DNA from: Alphaproteobacteria bacterium
GTDB taxonomy: Bacteria; Pseudomonadota; Alphaproteobacteria; Rickettsiales; JADKJE01
Length of the DNA stretch: 64,000 nucleotides
Assembly: GCA_016722515.1 (NCBI GenBank)
Contig: JADKJE010000001.1
Location: 62,001-126,000, forward strand
Direction of reading: 5' to 3'
A program made the translations under genes and the position numbers. The notes below the pieces were generated by a model that made no database searches, was not told where the DNA came from, and saw only the letters and a program-made list of their open reading frames with translations. This document shows positions 23,265 through 31,825 of this stretch, piece by piece. Each line of letters begins with the position of its first letter. The stretch's first letter is position 1.

Positions 23265-25949
23265 CTAAGCCGCCTTCAACTTCGCTTTTCTTTGACGAAT
23301 AACGGCCTGGGCTGCAGCTAAACGAGCAATCGGCACCCGATATGGCGAACATGATACATAATTCAAACCGACACTTTGACAGAAAGCAATCGATGGCGGA
23401 TTACCACCATGTTCACCGCAAATACCTAATTTTAAATCAGGTCTGGTTTTACGGCCTCTTTCTGCGGCAATCTGTACCAACTCTCCTACACCTTCTTCAT
23501 CCAAACGAACAAATGGGTCATGCTCTAATATTCCTTCAGCTTTATAAACCCCTAGGAATGATGCACAATCATCGCGCGAAATACCCATGGTAGTTTGCGT
23601 CAAATCATTCGTACCAAAACTAAAGAACTCTGCTGTTTCAGCAATATCACCGGCACGTAAGGCAGCACGAGGTAATTCAATCATGGTGCCAATAATATAG
23701 TCAAGCTTAATACCCTTCTCGGTGGTCACAGCTTCAGCCTGGCGATCAATGACCTCTTTAAGGATATCTAATTCCTTTTTACTTAAGACGAGCGGTATCA
23801 TGATTTCAGGAATCACTTTTAAATTTTCTTCCTTAAACACTTCGGCCGTTGCTTCAAAAATAGCACGGGCCTGCATGGCATAAATCTCTGGATAGCTGAT
23901 ACCTAAACGGCAACCACGATGGCCAAGCATCGGGTTAGATTCCGCCAACGCAAGCGCCTTATGTTTAACTTCTTCAAATGTCACTCCCGCATGGCTTGCT
24001 ACTTCTTTCATTTCTTCATCAGTATGCGGCAAAAATTCGTGCAGCGGCGGATCAAGCAAACGAATCGTCACTGGTAAACCCGCCATGATCGCAAACAACG
24101 CCTTAAAGTCGCCCTTTTGCATCGGCAATATTTTAGCAAGTGCCAATTCACGACCTTCTACAGTGCTGGCTAAAATCATTTCGCGCACCGCAATAATGCG
24201 TTCAGCGTCAAAGAACATGTGTTCGGTACGGCACAGACCAATTCCTTCAGCACCAAAACGACGAGCGGTTTGAGCATCAAGTGGGGTTTCTGCATTCGTA
24301 CGCACTTTAAGTTCGCGCGTTTCATCTGCCCATTGCATCAAGGTCATAAACTCGTCAGATAATTGTGGCTGAATCGTCGGCACTTCGCCATACATAACTT
24401 CACCTGATGTACCGTTGATGGTAATCAGTTCTAATTCACGTACTGTTAAACCACCAGCAGTAAATACCTTATTTTTATAATCAATACGAACACCGCCAGC
24501 ACCTGATACACATGGCTTACCCATACCACGAGCCACTACAGCTGCGTGTGAGGTCATACCACCACGCGCGGTCAAAATACCCTCAGCAGCGTGCATTCCA
24601 TGAATATCTTCAGGGCTGGTTTCAATACGGACCAAAATCACTTTTTCACCACGGCCTGCCAAAAGCTCAGCATCTTCGGCATTGAACACTACTTTACCGC
24701 AGGCAGCACCTGGGGATGCAGGCAAACCACGATCCATCACCTGCTTATGTGCTTTAGGATCCAAGGTTGGATGCAGTAATTGATCTAATGATAAGGGGTC
24801 AATACGATTAAGTGCCTCTTCTTTATCGATAAGACCTTCATTAACCATATCCACAGCAATATGGACGGCAGCAGCAGCGGTCCGTTTACCGGAACGCGTT
24901 TGCAGCACCCATAATTTATTTTTCTGTACCGTAAATTCAATATCCTGCATATCGCGGTAATGTTTTTCTAATTGCTCATACACATGCACCAGTTGCTGAT
25001 ACACTTCAGGCAGGGTTTCTTCCATAGCCAAAAGGTCACTGTTCATTTTATGCTTAGCAGCAATGGTAATCGGTGCAGGGGTACGGATACCGGCGACCAC
25101 ATCTTCACCCTGAGCATTAATCAAATACTCACCATAAAAAAGTTTTTCACCAGTTGAAGGATCACGGGTAAACGCTACACCGGTCGCACAGTCATCGCCC
25201 ATGTTACCAAACACCATCGATTGGACATTGACTGCCGTTCCCCAGCTTTCAGGAATTTCATGAAGACGGCGATAGGTATTGGCACGTGGATTCATCCATG
25301 ATTTTAACACTGCACCAATGGATCCCCATAATTGCTCATGCACATCCTGTGGGAACTGGCTTCCGTATTCCTCTTCAACTTTTGCTTTAAATTTAGCAAC
25401 TAACTCTTTGAGATCACTGGCGTTAAGCTCAGTATCAAGTGTTACACCGCGTACACGTTTTAATTCATCCAGAATTTCTTCAAAGTGGTAATGGTCAACC
25501 CCAAGAACCACATCAGAATACATTTGGATAAAACGTCGATAGCTGTCATACGCAAAACGTTCATTGTTACTCTGTGTAGCCAGCCCAATAACGGTTTGGT
25601 CATTTAAACCAAGATTAAGAATCGTATCCATCATACCAGGCATAGAAGCTCTAGCACCTGAACGTACCGAAACAAGCAATGGGTTTTTAGCATCACCAAA
25701 GACACATCCCAATTTTTTCTCTATCGCATGCAGCGAATCAGCCACCTGCTCTTTTAACCCTTCAGGATAATGACGGTTATTCTGATAAAATGCTGTGCAC
25801 ACTTCGGTGCTCAGGGTAAATCCCGGAGGAACCGGTAAACCCAGCAGACACATCTCTGCCAGGTTAGCGCCCTTCCCGCCCAAAAGATTTTTCATGCCCG
25901 CATTACCTTGTGCGGTGCCGTCACCAAAACTATAGACCCATTGATTCAT
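23265..25949 (-). CDS. ppdK: pyruvate, phosphate dikinase
   Basis: Interconverts pyruvate + ATP + Pi with PEP + AMP + PPi, giving reversible glycolysis or gluconeogenesis entry. From ATG 25949 (MNQWVYSFGDG) it is 894 residues. A second ATG five codons earlier is less likely because GGGGATT then serves as the ribosome-binding site. Domains in order are the ATP-grasp nucleotide-binding N-terminus (KNLLGGKGANLAEM, RSGARASMPGMMDT), the phosphohistidine swivelling domain (GGMTSHAAVVARGMGKPC, catalytic His), and the C-terminal PEP/pyruvate TIM barrel (GTMIELPRAAL, FSFGTNDLTQTTMG). It follows glyS by 46 bp on the same strand. Confidence 0.97.
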   Translation of the reverse strand: MNQWVYSFGDGTAQGNAGMKNLLGGKGANLAEMCLLGLPVPPGFTLSTEVCTAFYQNNRHYPEGLKEQVADSLHAIEKKLGCVFGDAKNPLLVSVRSGARASMPGMMDTILNLGLNDQTVIGLATQSNNERFAYDSYRRFIQMYSDVVLGVDHYHFEEILDELKRVRGVTLDTELNASDLKELVAKFKAKVEEEYGSQFPQDVHEQLWGSIGAVLKSWMNPRANTYRRLHEIPESWGTAVNVQSMVFGNMGDDCATGVAFTRDPSTGEKLFYGEYLINAQGEDVVAGIRTPAPITIAAKHKMNSDLLAMEETLPEVYQQLVHVYEQLEKHYRDMQDIEFTVQKNKLWVLQTRSGKRTAAAAVHIAVDMVNEGLIDKEEALNRIDPLSLDQLLHPTLDPKAHKQVMDRGLPASPGAACGKVVFNAEDAELLAGRGEKVILVRIETSPEDIHGMHAAEGILTARGGMTSHAAVVARGMGKPCVSGAGGVRIDYKNKVFTAGGLTVRELELITINGTSGEVMYGEVPTIQPQLSDEFMTLMQWADETRELKVRTNAETPLDAQTARRFGAEGIGLCRTEHMFFDAERIIAVREMILASTVEGRELALAKILPMQKGDFKALFAIMAGLPVTIRLLDPPLHEFLPHTDEEMKEVASHAGVTFEEVKHKALALAESNPMLGHRGCRLGISYPEIYAMQARAIFEATAEVFKEENLKVIPEIMIPLVLSKKELDILKEVIDRQAEAVTTEKGIKLDYIIGTMIELPRAALRAGDIAETAEFFSFGTNDLTQTTMGISRDDCASFLGVYKAEGILEHDPFVRLDEEGVGELVQIAAERGRKTRPDLKLGICGEHGGNPPSIAFCQSVGLNYVSCSPYRVPIARLAAAQAVIRQRKAKLKAA

Positions 25950-25995
25950 ATATATAATCCCCATGGACTTGACTCATCAACATGTTGTACAACGA

Positions 25996-28071
25996 TTAAT
26001 CAGATGCTGCCTCGATTTGCGAAAAATCGCCAATACGAAGCAACACATTTCTAAATTGGGAAAGGAGCCTTAAACGATTTAACCTTACCGCCTGATCCTC
26101 ACTATTTACCCTTACTTGATCAAAAAAGCAATCAACAGGTTGACGCAACTGCGCTAAAACTGTCATTGCATCAACAAACCGGTCTTCCTTTAGTGCTTCA
26201 TCGACCTTAGGCTCGACTTGCAAGAAGGCATTTGACAGATCAATTTCTGCTGATTCGGTTAATAAATCTTTATGCGCTTGAGTGTTGAAATCCTCACCAC
26301 CTTTCTGCGATTCTATCCGAACAATATTGGCTGCGCGCTTAAATGCAGCCGACAAATTAACACCATCCGCCGACTTCACAAAGTCACGCAACGCCTCTAC
26401 ACGCTTAACCAGACGTACCAGATCGTCTTCTTTTCCATCCGCAAATACGGCCTGGATCAAATCATGGCGAATATTATTATCTTTCAAAAGCACCTTCAAA
26501 CGCTCGATGATAAACTCAAGCACATCACTGACCACATTATCTGTAACTCCGTGCTTAGCAAGCTGTGAACCATAAGGCAGGAGTGCCTGATCAATAGCCT
26601 TCTTAAGAGGAACGCGCAATTGGTTATCCAAAATAATACGAATTAATCCAAGCGCTGCACGGCGTAAGGCAAAAGGATCTTTTGAGCCCGTAGGTTTTTC
26701 ATTGATCGCAAACAAAGCAACCAATGTGTCTAATTTATCTGCAAGGGCGATTACCACGCTCACCGGCTGTGTTGGTACAGAATCGCTGCGACCTATGGGT
26801 TTATAATGTTCATTGATTGCCTTTACAACGGCCTCATCTTCACCCTGATGTTCTGCGTAATAAGACCCCATAATTCCCTGTAGTTCAGGGAATTCAGAAA
26901 CCACGCCAGTAGCCAGATCGGCTTTACATAAAAAAGCCGCCCTTTCAACCTGCTTAAGGCTAACGTGTGGCACCCATTGCGCAATAGCAGCAGCAAGTTT
27001 GGACATGTTGCTAACCTTATCGGCTATCATCCCAATACGTGCATGAAAAACAACCTGCGTAAGCTTTTTAGCCCACTCATCCAATTTCACGCGTTTATCG
27101 GTATCCCAATAAAATTGGGCATCGGATAATCTGGCTCGAAGCACGCGCTCATTACCGGCAATAATCTGTTCATTGGCAGGGATATTGGCAACCACTATAA
27201 AATGAGCCGACAGCTTATTCTGGAAATCCTGTAACGCAATGTACCGCTGATGGTTACGCATGGTACTTACTAACACTTCCTGCGGCAATTCCATGAAAAG
27301 CGAATCAATAGTCCCTATAGCCGGGTAAGGGTATTCAACCAATCCAGCAATCTCTTCTATTAGCCCTTCATCTTCGCAGACAACTAAATTCTTCCCAGCG
27401 GCAAGCATTGCGATATGTTCTTTAATAAAATTAATGCGCTGCTGACGGTCAAGCATCACATGATGACTTTCAAGGAATGCCAGATAATCTTTACTGTTTT
27501 TAACCGATTGTTTGGTTGGGCTTAAAAAACGGTGACCCGATACTTGGTCATTTGCCACCAAATGCTCAATCGATACGGGCACAACCTGACCAGCAAATAG
27601 GCACAAAATGTTACGAAGCGGTCTAACCCATCGAAACGTATGGTCACCCCATTGCATCGATTTTGGCCAGGCAAAATTAAGAATCAATTGTTCAATATAC
27701 GTCTTTAAAACAGACGCAACATCAGCCCCTTTTTCAACGGTTTGGGCAAAGTAGAAATCACCTTTAGGGGTACTGCGCACTTCAAGCTGATGCTTGGTAA
27801 GACCTGTGGATTTTAGAAATCCATCTAGGGCAGCCTCTGGCCCATCCACACGGGGGCCACGTTTTTCAACCGTTTTATCAGGTTGAATTTCAGGTAAGCC
27901 ATCGACGATCAACACCAAACGCCGAGGTGATGAAAACGTAGTAAGCGCACGATAGGATAATCCCTGCTCGGCTAAAAACTGTTCCGTTTTTTGACGCACT
28001 TGCTCTTCAGCCCCAGGCTGCATACGAGCGGGGATTTCTTCACTGAATAATTCTAGCAATAACTCTGCCAT
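25996..28071 (-). CDS. glyS: glycyl-tRNA synthetase beta subunit
   Basis: Beta subunit of the heterotetrameric (alpha2beta2) glycyl-tRNA synthetase, which provides tRNA recognition through its C-terminal anticodon-binding region. The 691 residues are full length, starting MAELLLELFSEEIPARMQP. Typical segments are TPKGDFYFAQTVEKG, WPKSMQWGDHTFRWVRPL, FHARIGMIADK and SKDPFALRRAALGLIRI. It lies 14 bp after panD, so glyQ-panD-glyS form one transcription unit. Confidence 0.97.
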   Translation of the reverse strand: MAELLLELFSEEIPARMQPGAEEQVRQKTEQFLAEQGLSYRALTTFSSPRRLVLIVDGLPEIQPDKTVEKRGPRVDGPEAALDGFLKSTGLTKHQLEVRSTPKGDFYFAQTVEKGADVASVLKTYIEQLILNFAWPKSMQWGDHTFRWVRPLRNILCLFAGQVVPVSIEHLVANDQVSGHRFLSPTKQSVKNSKDYLAFLESHHVMLDRQQRINFIKEHIAMLAAGKNLVVCEDEGLIEEIAGLVEYPYPAIGTIDSLFMELPQEVLVSTMRNHQRYIALQDFQNKLSAHFIVVANIPANEQIIAGNERVLRARLSDAQFYWDTDKRVKLDEWAKKLTQVVFHARIGMIADKVSNMSKLAAAIAQWVPHVSLKQVERAAFLCKADLATGVVSEFPELQGIMGSYYAEHQGEDEAVVKAINEHYKPIGRSDSVPTQPVSVVIALADKLDTLVALFAINEKPTGSKDPFALRRAALGLIRIILDNQLRVPLKKAIDQALLPYGSQLAKHGVTDNVVSDVLEFIIERLKVLLKDNNIRHDLIQAVFADGKEDDLVRLVKRVEALRDFVKSADGVNLSAAFKRAANIVRIESQKGGEDFNTQAHKDLLTESAEIDLSNAFLQVEPKVDEALKEDRFVDAMTVLAQLRQPVDCFFDQVRVNSEDQAVRLNRLRLLSQFRNVLLRIGDFSQIEAASD

Positions 28072-28085
28072 TTATACCCCATTCA

Positions 28086-28538
28086 TCACCAAGAAACTTC
28101 ACATTCAACCACTCGACTTGTCGACTTGACCGCATTGCCTTCACCTAACAAAACAACGTTAGGTTTATGGTTCTTTGCCCGTTGCTCGACCATCTGTACA
28201 TAAGCACAGATAATGACTTTATCACCTACCTTGCATAAATGCGCAGCAGCTCCGTAAATCGCTATCACGCCACTGCCAGCAGGAGCTTCTATCGCATAGG
28301 TAGCGAATCGCTGACCATTGGTAATATCATAAATTTCCACACGTTCATACGGAAGGATGCCGGCTTCCTTCAAGAGGTTGGCATCAATACCAATTGATCC
28401 TTCATACTCAAGTTCCGCATGCGTTACAGTAGCACGATGTATTTTTCCCTTCATTAAGGTCAAAATGGGCTCAGGCAGTGAAGAAACATCTGTGGATGAA
28501 GATATGGCAGATGATGATGTCGTTGAAATGTCGGTCAT
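28086..28538 (-). CDS. panD: aspartate 1-decarboxylase (pyruvoyl enzyme)
   Basis: Makes beta-alanine for pantothenate and coenzyme A. The proenzyme self-cleaves at a Gly-Ser bond to form a pyruvoyl group; the site is YEGSIGID. The core starts at MKGKIHRATVTHAELEYEG and matches PanD through NGQRFATYAIEA and GDKVIICAYV. I start it at ATG 28538, which overlaps the glyQ stop as ATGA. This adds a ~28-residue Ser/Thr-rich N-terminal extension; initiation at the internal Met before KGKIHRA is possible. A panD gene between the two glycyl-tRNA synthetase subunits is unusual. Confidence 0.93.
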   Translation of the reverse strand: MTDISTTSSSAISSSTDVSSLPEPILTLMKGKIHRATVTHAELEYEGSIGIDANLLKEAGILPYERVEIYDITNGQRFATYAIEAPAGSGVIAIYGAAAHLCKVGDKVIICAYVQMVEQRAKNHKPNVVLLGEGNAVKSTSRVVECEVSW

Positions 28539-29398
28539 GGTTGAGTCTCTACCCAAAGGGCACAACAAGCGCGTGCCAGGTTACGAACACGGCCAATATA
28601 GGCCGCTCTCTCTGTGACTCCCATAGCCCCACGGGCATCTAAAATATTCAGCAAGTGCGAAGCCTTCAAGCACTGGTCATACGCTGGTAGCGCCAGTCTT
28701 TTTGAAAGCATGGATTGGCTTTCAGTTTCCGCATCATCAAAATGACGCCTTACCATGTCTACATCGGCATAATCCAGACAATAGGCTGAAAATTGTTTTT
28801 CATTTTCTTTAAAAACATCGCCGTAGCTCACCCCACGGTCGTTCCATTTGAGGTCATATACATTTTCAACCCCCTGGATATACATGGCAAGCCGCTCCAA
28901 CCCATAGGTCAATTCTCCAGCAATCGGCGAACACTCAATACCGCCTACTTGTTGCATATAGGTAAACTGAGATACTTCCATACCATCACACCAGATTTCC
29001 CAGCCCAATCCCCATGCACCAACAGATGGATTTTCCCAATCATCTTCAACAAAGCGTATATCATGTTTTAATGGATCAATGCCAAGCGCATAAAGGCTTT
29101 CTAAATAAAGGTCCTGAAGATTATCTGGATTAGGTTTTAAGATAACCTGATATTGGTAATAATGCTGCAAGCGATTGGGGTTCTCCCCATAGCGTCCGTC
29201 TTTTGGGCGTCTGGAGGGCTGCACATAAGCCACATTCCATGCCTTAGGGCCCACAGCACGAAGTACCGTTGCCGGATGCAGGGTACCCGCCCCAACCTCT
29301 ACATCATAAGGTTGCAGCATGATACACCCCTGCTCCATCCAGAATTGATGCAGCCTAAAGATGATGTCCTGAAAGGTTTTTGGCTTAGCAGATACCAT
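28535..29398 (-). CDS. glyQ: glycyl-tRNA synthetase alpha subunit
   Basis: Catalytic class II subunit of the alpha2beta2 glycyl-tRNA synthetase. The 287-residue protein contains FQDIIFRLHQFWMEQGC, the motif PYDVEVGAGTLHPATVLR, QPSRRPKDGRYGENPNRLQ, and GWEIWCDGMEVSQFTYMQQ. It is full length. It ends in an ATGA overlap with panD and heads the operon, whose promoter should lie in 29399-29487. Confidence 0.97.
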   Translation of the reverse strand: MVSAKPKTFQDIIFRLHQFWMEQGCIMLQPYDVEVGAGTLHPATVLRAVGPKAWNVAYVQPSRRPKDGRYGENPNRLQHYYQYQVILKPNPDNLQDLYLESLYALGIDPLKHDIRFVEDDWENPSVGAWGLGWEIWCDGMEVSQFTYMQQVGGIECSPIAGELTYGLERLAMYIQGVENVYDLKWNDRGVSYGDVFKENEKQFSAYCLDYADVDMVRRHFDDAETESQSMLSKRLALPAYDQCLKASHLLNILDARGAMGVTERAAYIGRVRNLARACCALWVETQP

Positions 29399-29487
29399 GA
29401 AAAACTCGAGCTTAAGTAGGACGCCATCATAGCGTTTTTCATACCCGTACGCAAGGAGATTCCTCGATATTAAAGTCGCTCATTATG

Positions 29488-29769
29488 CTAACTGCAGGTG
29501 ACACCCGGAGAGATCTTTGCGCTGCTTGGCCCCAACGACACAGCTAAAACAACACGTAAGCGCCCTCCTCCTTGCATCCTGGTCATTTTTATTCCAATAT
29601 CATAGGAAGCATCTTCCCGCAAATCAATGACAGTTGGTGTAAAAAACCAGCTTGCATCAATCGTATCGGATGCTCCTGCATCCCACAGTGTTATCGTGCC
29701 AGAACGTGAGCCAAAGTCAGCTTGGCCATAATAGTCATCACCATTATGGGTAACGCATATTGGCCCCAT
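29488..29769 (-). pseudogene. fragment of a serralysin (M10) C-terminal region
   Basis: A 93-residue ORF whose core, GTITLWDAGASDTIDAS followed by TPTVIDLREDASYDIG, is the hallmark of the segment just after the catalytic domain of serralysin-type proteases (TIWDAGGNDTID...INL). The upstream catalytic domain and downstream RTX repeats are absent. The ORF is therefore best read as a decayed remnant or horizontally acquired fragment, not an enzyme. It is related in domain type to the ankyrin-M10 protein at 12003-13841 but not a close copy. Confidence 0.6.
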
Positions 29770-29901
29770 ATATATGCTGTATGGGTAACATTGCTTTTGA
29801 TATACGACATGACTGATACATCAATATGTTGTTTGGCATTTTTGAGCATTATGCGTAGATTAGAACAAGAATGAAATAATCGATATCATACTGTCCATTA
29901 A

Positions 29902-29930
29902 TTGACTTTTAAGGGGTTAATAGATATAAT
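29902..29930 (+). promoter_or_regulatory. hipBA promoter
   Basis: TTGACT (29902-29907), a 17-bp spacer, and a consensus TATAAT (29925-29930). The predicted start near 29937 is only a few bases ahead of the first hipB ATG (29940), so the mRNA would be leaderless or nearly so. Confidence 0.75.
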
Positions 29931-29938
29931 AGTATCTA
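29921..29938. promoter_or_regulatory. putative HipB operator overlapping the -10
   Basis: A perfect dyad, TAGATA (29921-29926), 6-bp spacer, TATCTA (29933-29938), covers the -10 hexamer and the start site. It resembles the TATCC-N8-GGATA type sites bound by HipB dimers and is ideally placed for autorepression. Confidence 0.6.
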
Positions 29939-29939
29939 T

Positions 29940-30236
29940 ATGATGAAAACAGTTCAAGAATTGATGATCGATATAGCTGGAAAAGCCAAAGCCAGACGAT
30001 TGGCCATGAATTTAACCCAGGAAGGTTTAGCGCTACGGTCGGGTGTAAGTTTTGGAACTATAAAATTATTTGAACGTAGCGGGAAAATTTCCTTAGAATC
30101 GTTACTTAAAATCGCCATTGCTCTTGGATCTTCAGAGGAATTTGAGACGCTTTTTAGTACGCCACAAGCTATTCCTCGTTCACTTGAGGAAATTCTTAGC
30201 CAGCCCAAAGTACGTAAACGGGGTTCAATCAAATGA
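29940..30236 (+). CDS. hipB: HipB-like antitoxin/XRE-family repressor
   Basis: A 98-residue protein with a Cro/C1-type helix-turn-helix (~residues 16-70: ARRLAMNLTQEGLALRSGVSFGTIKLFERSGKISLESLLKIAIAL region). Together with the HipA kinase it would form a DNA-bound complex that represses the operon and holds the toxin inactive. Start is ATG 29940 or 29943; no ribosome-binding site is visible, as expected for leaderless initiation. Its stop overlaps the hipA start (ATGA, 30233-30236). Confidence 0.85.
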   Translation: MMKTVQELMIDIAGKAKARRLAMNLTQEGLALRSGVSFGTIKLFERSGKISLESLLKIAIALGSSEEFETLFSTPQAIPRSLEEILSQPKVRKRGSIK

Positions 30237-31468
30237 AATATCAGCCTTTAAATCTTCTGAATGTATTTCTTGATTTCCCAACCAAGCAAAAGGTGGGACG
30301 ATTAGCACAAGTCAATGGGCGTGTTTACTTTGAATATGAGCAGCATTTTTTAAGCAGCAAACTAGAATTATCGCCTTTCAAGCTTCCTCTGAAACCAGGT
30401 GTCATACAATGTAATGAAATGCTTTTTGAAGGATTATTCGGTGTATTTAATGATAGTCTTCCTGATGGTTGGGGACGTTTACTCTTAGATCGGCATGTTC
30501 GGACACATGGTATCGCACCAGAACTTCTTACTCCATTAGACCGGCTTACGCATGTGGGACCATTTGGGATGGGTGCATTCATTTATGAACCAGATGTATG
30601 GGAAAAAACAGTTCATTCAGATGTAATTCATCTTGATAAATTGGCAACAGAATCTCAGGAAGTTCTTGAAGGTGAATCAGAGGATGTGTTTACAGAATTA
30701 TTGGAGCTCTCTGGATCTTCAGCCGGTGCTCGACCTAAAGTTATGGTTGGAGTAGATGAAAATAAAAAACGCATTATTTATGGCCAGCAACATTTGAAAA
30801 AAAATTATGATCACTGGATGGTAAAGTTTTCTTCAAGTCATGATATGAAAGATATGGGCGCGATCGAGTATGCTTATAGTCTAATGGCGAAGGCAGCATC
30901 TATAGAAATGATGGATACACATCTTTTTCCCTCGAAGAAAGGTACGGGATATTTCGGCGTTATGCGTTTTGATAGAGATAAAGAAAAGCGAAAGCATATG
31001 CACACAATCTCTGGCCTCCTTCATGCGGATCATCGATTGCCTTCAATTGATTATGAGCACATCATGCGTGCCACCCAGCAGCTCACACACAATATAAAGG
31101 AAGTAGAAAAGATTCTATCTCTTTGTGCATTTAATGTGTTTGCACATAATCGGGATGATCATGCAAAGAACTTTAGTTTTCTAATGGATGATCAAGGTCG
31201 CTGGACAGTTTCACCGGCCTATGATCTAACGTTTTCAAGCGGACCTGGTGGTGAACATAGTACCACTGTCATGGGTGAAGGAAGGAGTCCGGGTAAAAAG
31301 CATTTATTGAAACTAGGAGAAAAATTTGGAGTTTCTCAAATTTTCATCAATCATATTATTGATGAAGTGCAGTGTGCCGTTAATAAATGGCCTTTATTTG
31401 CAGACGAAGCGGGCGTAAGAAAAACGTCTAGTAAGCTGATTGCGAATGTAATTATGGGTAAAAGGTGA
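30233..31468 (+). CDS. hipA: HipA-family serine/threonine kinase toxin
   Basis: Toxin kinase; the E. coli homologue phosphorylates glutamyl-tRNA synthetase and induces persistence. The 411 residues show the family order: N-terminal subdomain, FNDSLPDGWGRLLLDR (~76-91), the ATP-loop segment GSSAGARPKVMVG, HWMVKFSS, and the catalytic AHNRDDHAKNFSFL loop (~303-316) with an intact Asp, followed by SPAYDLTFS carrying the metal-binding Asp. All catalytic residues appear present. The lobe before SSAGARPK is complete, so this is a full-length HipA rather than a HipS/HipT split system. Confidence 0.92.
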   Translation: MKYQPLNLLNVFLDFPTKQKVGRLAQVNGRVYFEYEQHFLSSKLELSPFKLPLKPGVIQCNEMLFEGLFGVFNDSLPDGWGRLLLDRHVRTHGIAPELLTPLDRLTHVGPFGMGAFIYEPDVWEKTVHSDVIHLDKLATESQEVLEGESEDVFTELLELSGSSAGARPKVMVGVDENKKRIIYGQQHLKKNYDHWMVKFSSSHDMKDMGAIEYAYSLMAKAASIEMMDTHLFPSKKGTGYFGVMRFDRDKEKRKHMHTISGLLHADHRLPSIDYEHIMRATQQLTHNIKEVEKILSLCAFNVFAHNRDDHAKNFSFLMDDQGRWTVSPAYDLTFSSGPGGEHSTTVMGEGRSPGKKHLLKLGEKFGVSQIFINHIIDEVQCAVNKWPLFADEAGVRKTSSKLIANVIMGKR

Positions 31469-31584
31469 AGTTCTTGGTGTATGTGGTATCTATTTCAAAA
31501 TTGGCACAATATAGCTCTAGTTCGGTAGCTTTAGCTTCCGAAACATCTACCATTTGTGGTGGTGGTGGCCACATTCAAGTTTGA
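31465..31584 (+). CDS. small ORF coupled to hipA and cut by the IS30 derivative
   Basis: A GTG at 31465 overlaps the hipA TGA (GTGA), and the frame runs 39 codons (KFLVYVVSISKLAQ, ending CGGGGHIQV) before stopping 17 bp inside the IS30-derived element. The native part is 34 codons. AAAAGG just upstream could serve as a ribosome-binding site. It may be the truncated start of a third gene of the hip operon or chance; nothing recognisable is encoded. Confidence 0.25.
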   Translation: MKFLVYVVSISKLAQYSSSSVALASETSTICGGGGHIQV

Positions 31585-31699
31585 AGTGCAAACCTCTGAC
31601 ATTACTTAAATGGCTATATCTTTTCATACGCAACATCTTTTTGAAGTGTTTGTCAGTCAACAAACATCATAAGGTGTTGCACTTCATTTTAGAACAGGC
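31568..31699 (-). mobile_element. 132-bp deletion derivative of the IS30 element (MITE-like)
   Basis: Both ends of the local IS30 element are intact (right end GCCACATTCAAGTTTGAAG on the left, left end …TTTTAGAACAGGC on the right). The ~930-bp interior has been lost by a join at about 31603. It is non-autonomous but could be mobilised in trans by the transposase at 14747. It has the same orientation as the full copy at 34607-35669. No target duplication is seen. Confidence 0.9.
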
Positions 31700-31825
31700 C
31701 CTCGTCTAAAAATCAGCAAAATCAATCAAATTAACCATAAATGACTCTACGATTAGACAATCTGAAGAAATTTTCAATAGCACAGGCTCCACACAACAGA
31801 AAGTCTAGGACTTTTGCAAGTGACT
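31700..31825. other. short spacer between mini-IS and ankyrin gene
   Basis: This 126-bp stretch follows the IS30 derivative and precedes the stop of the ankyrin gene. I see no ORF, promoter or clear terminator hairpin in it. Confidence 0.3.
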
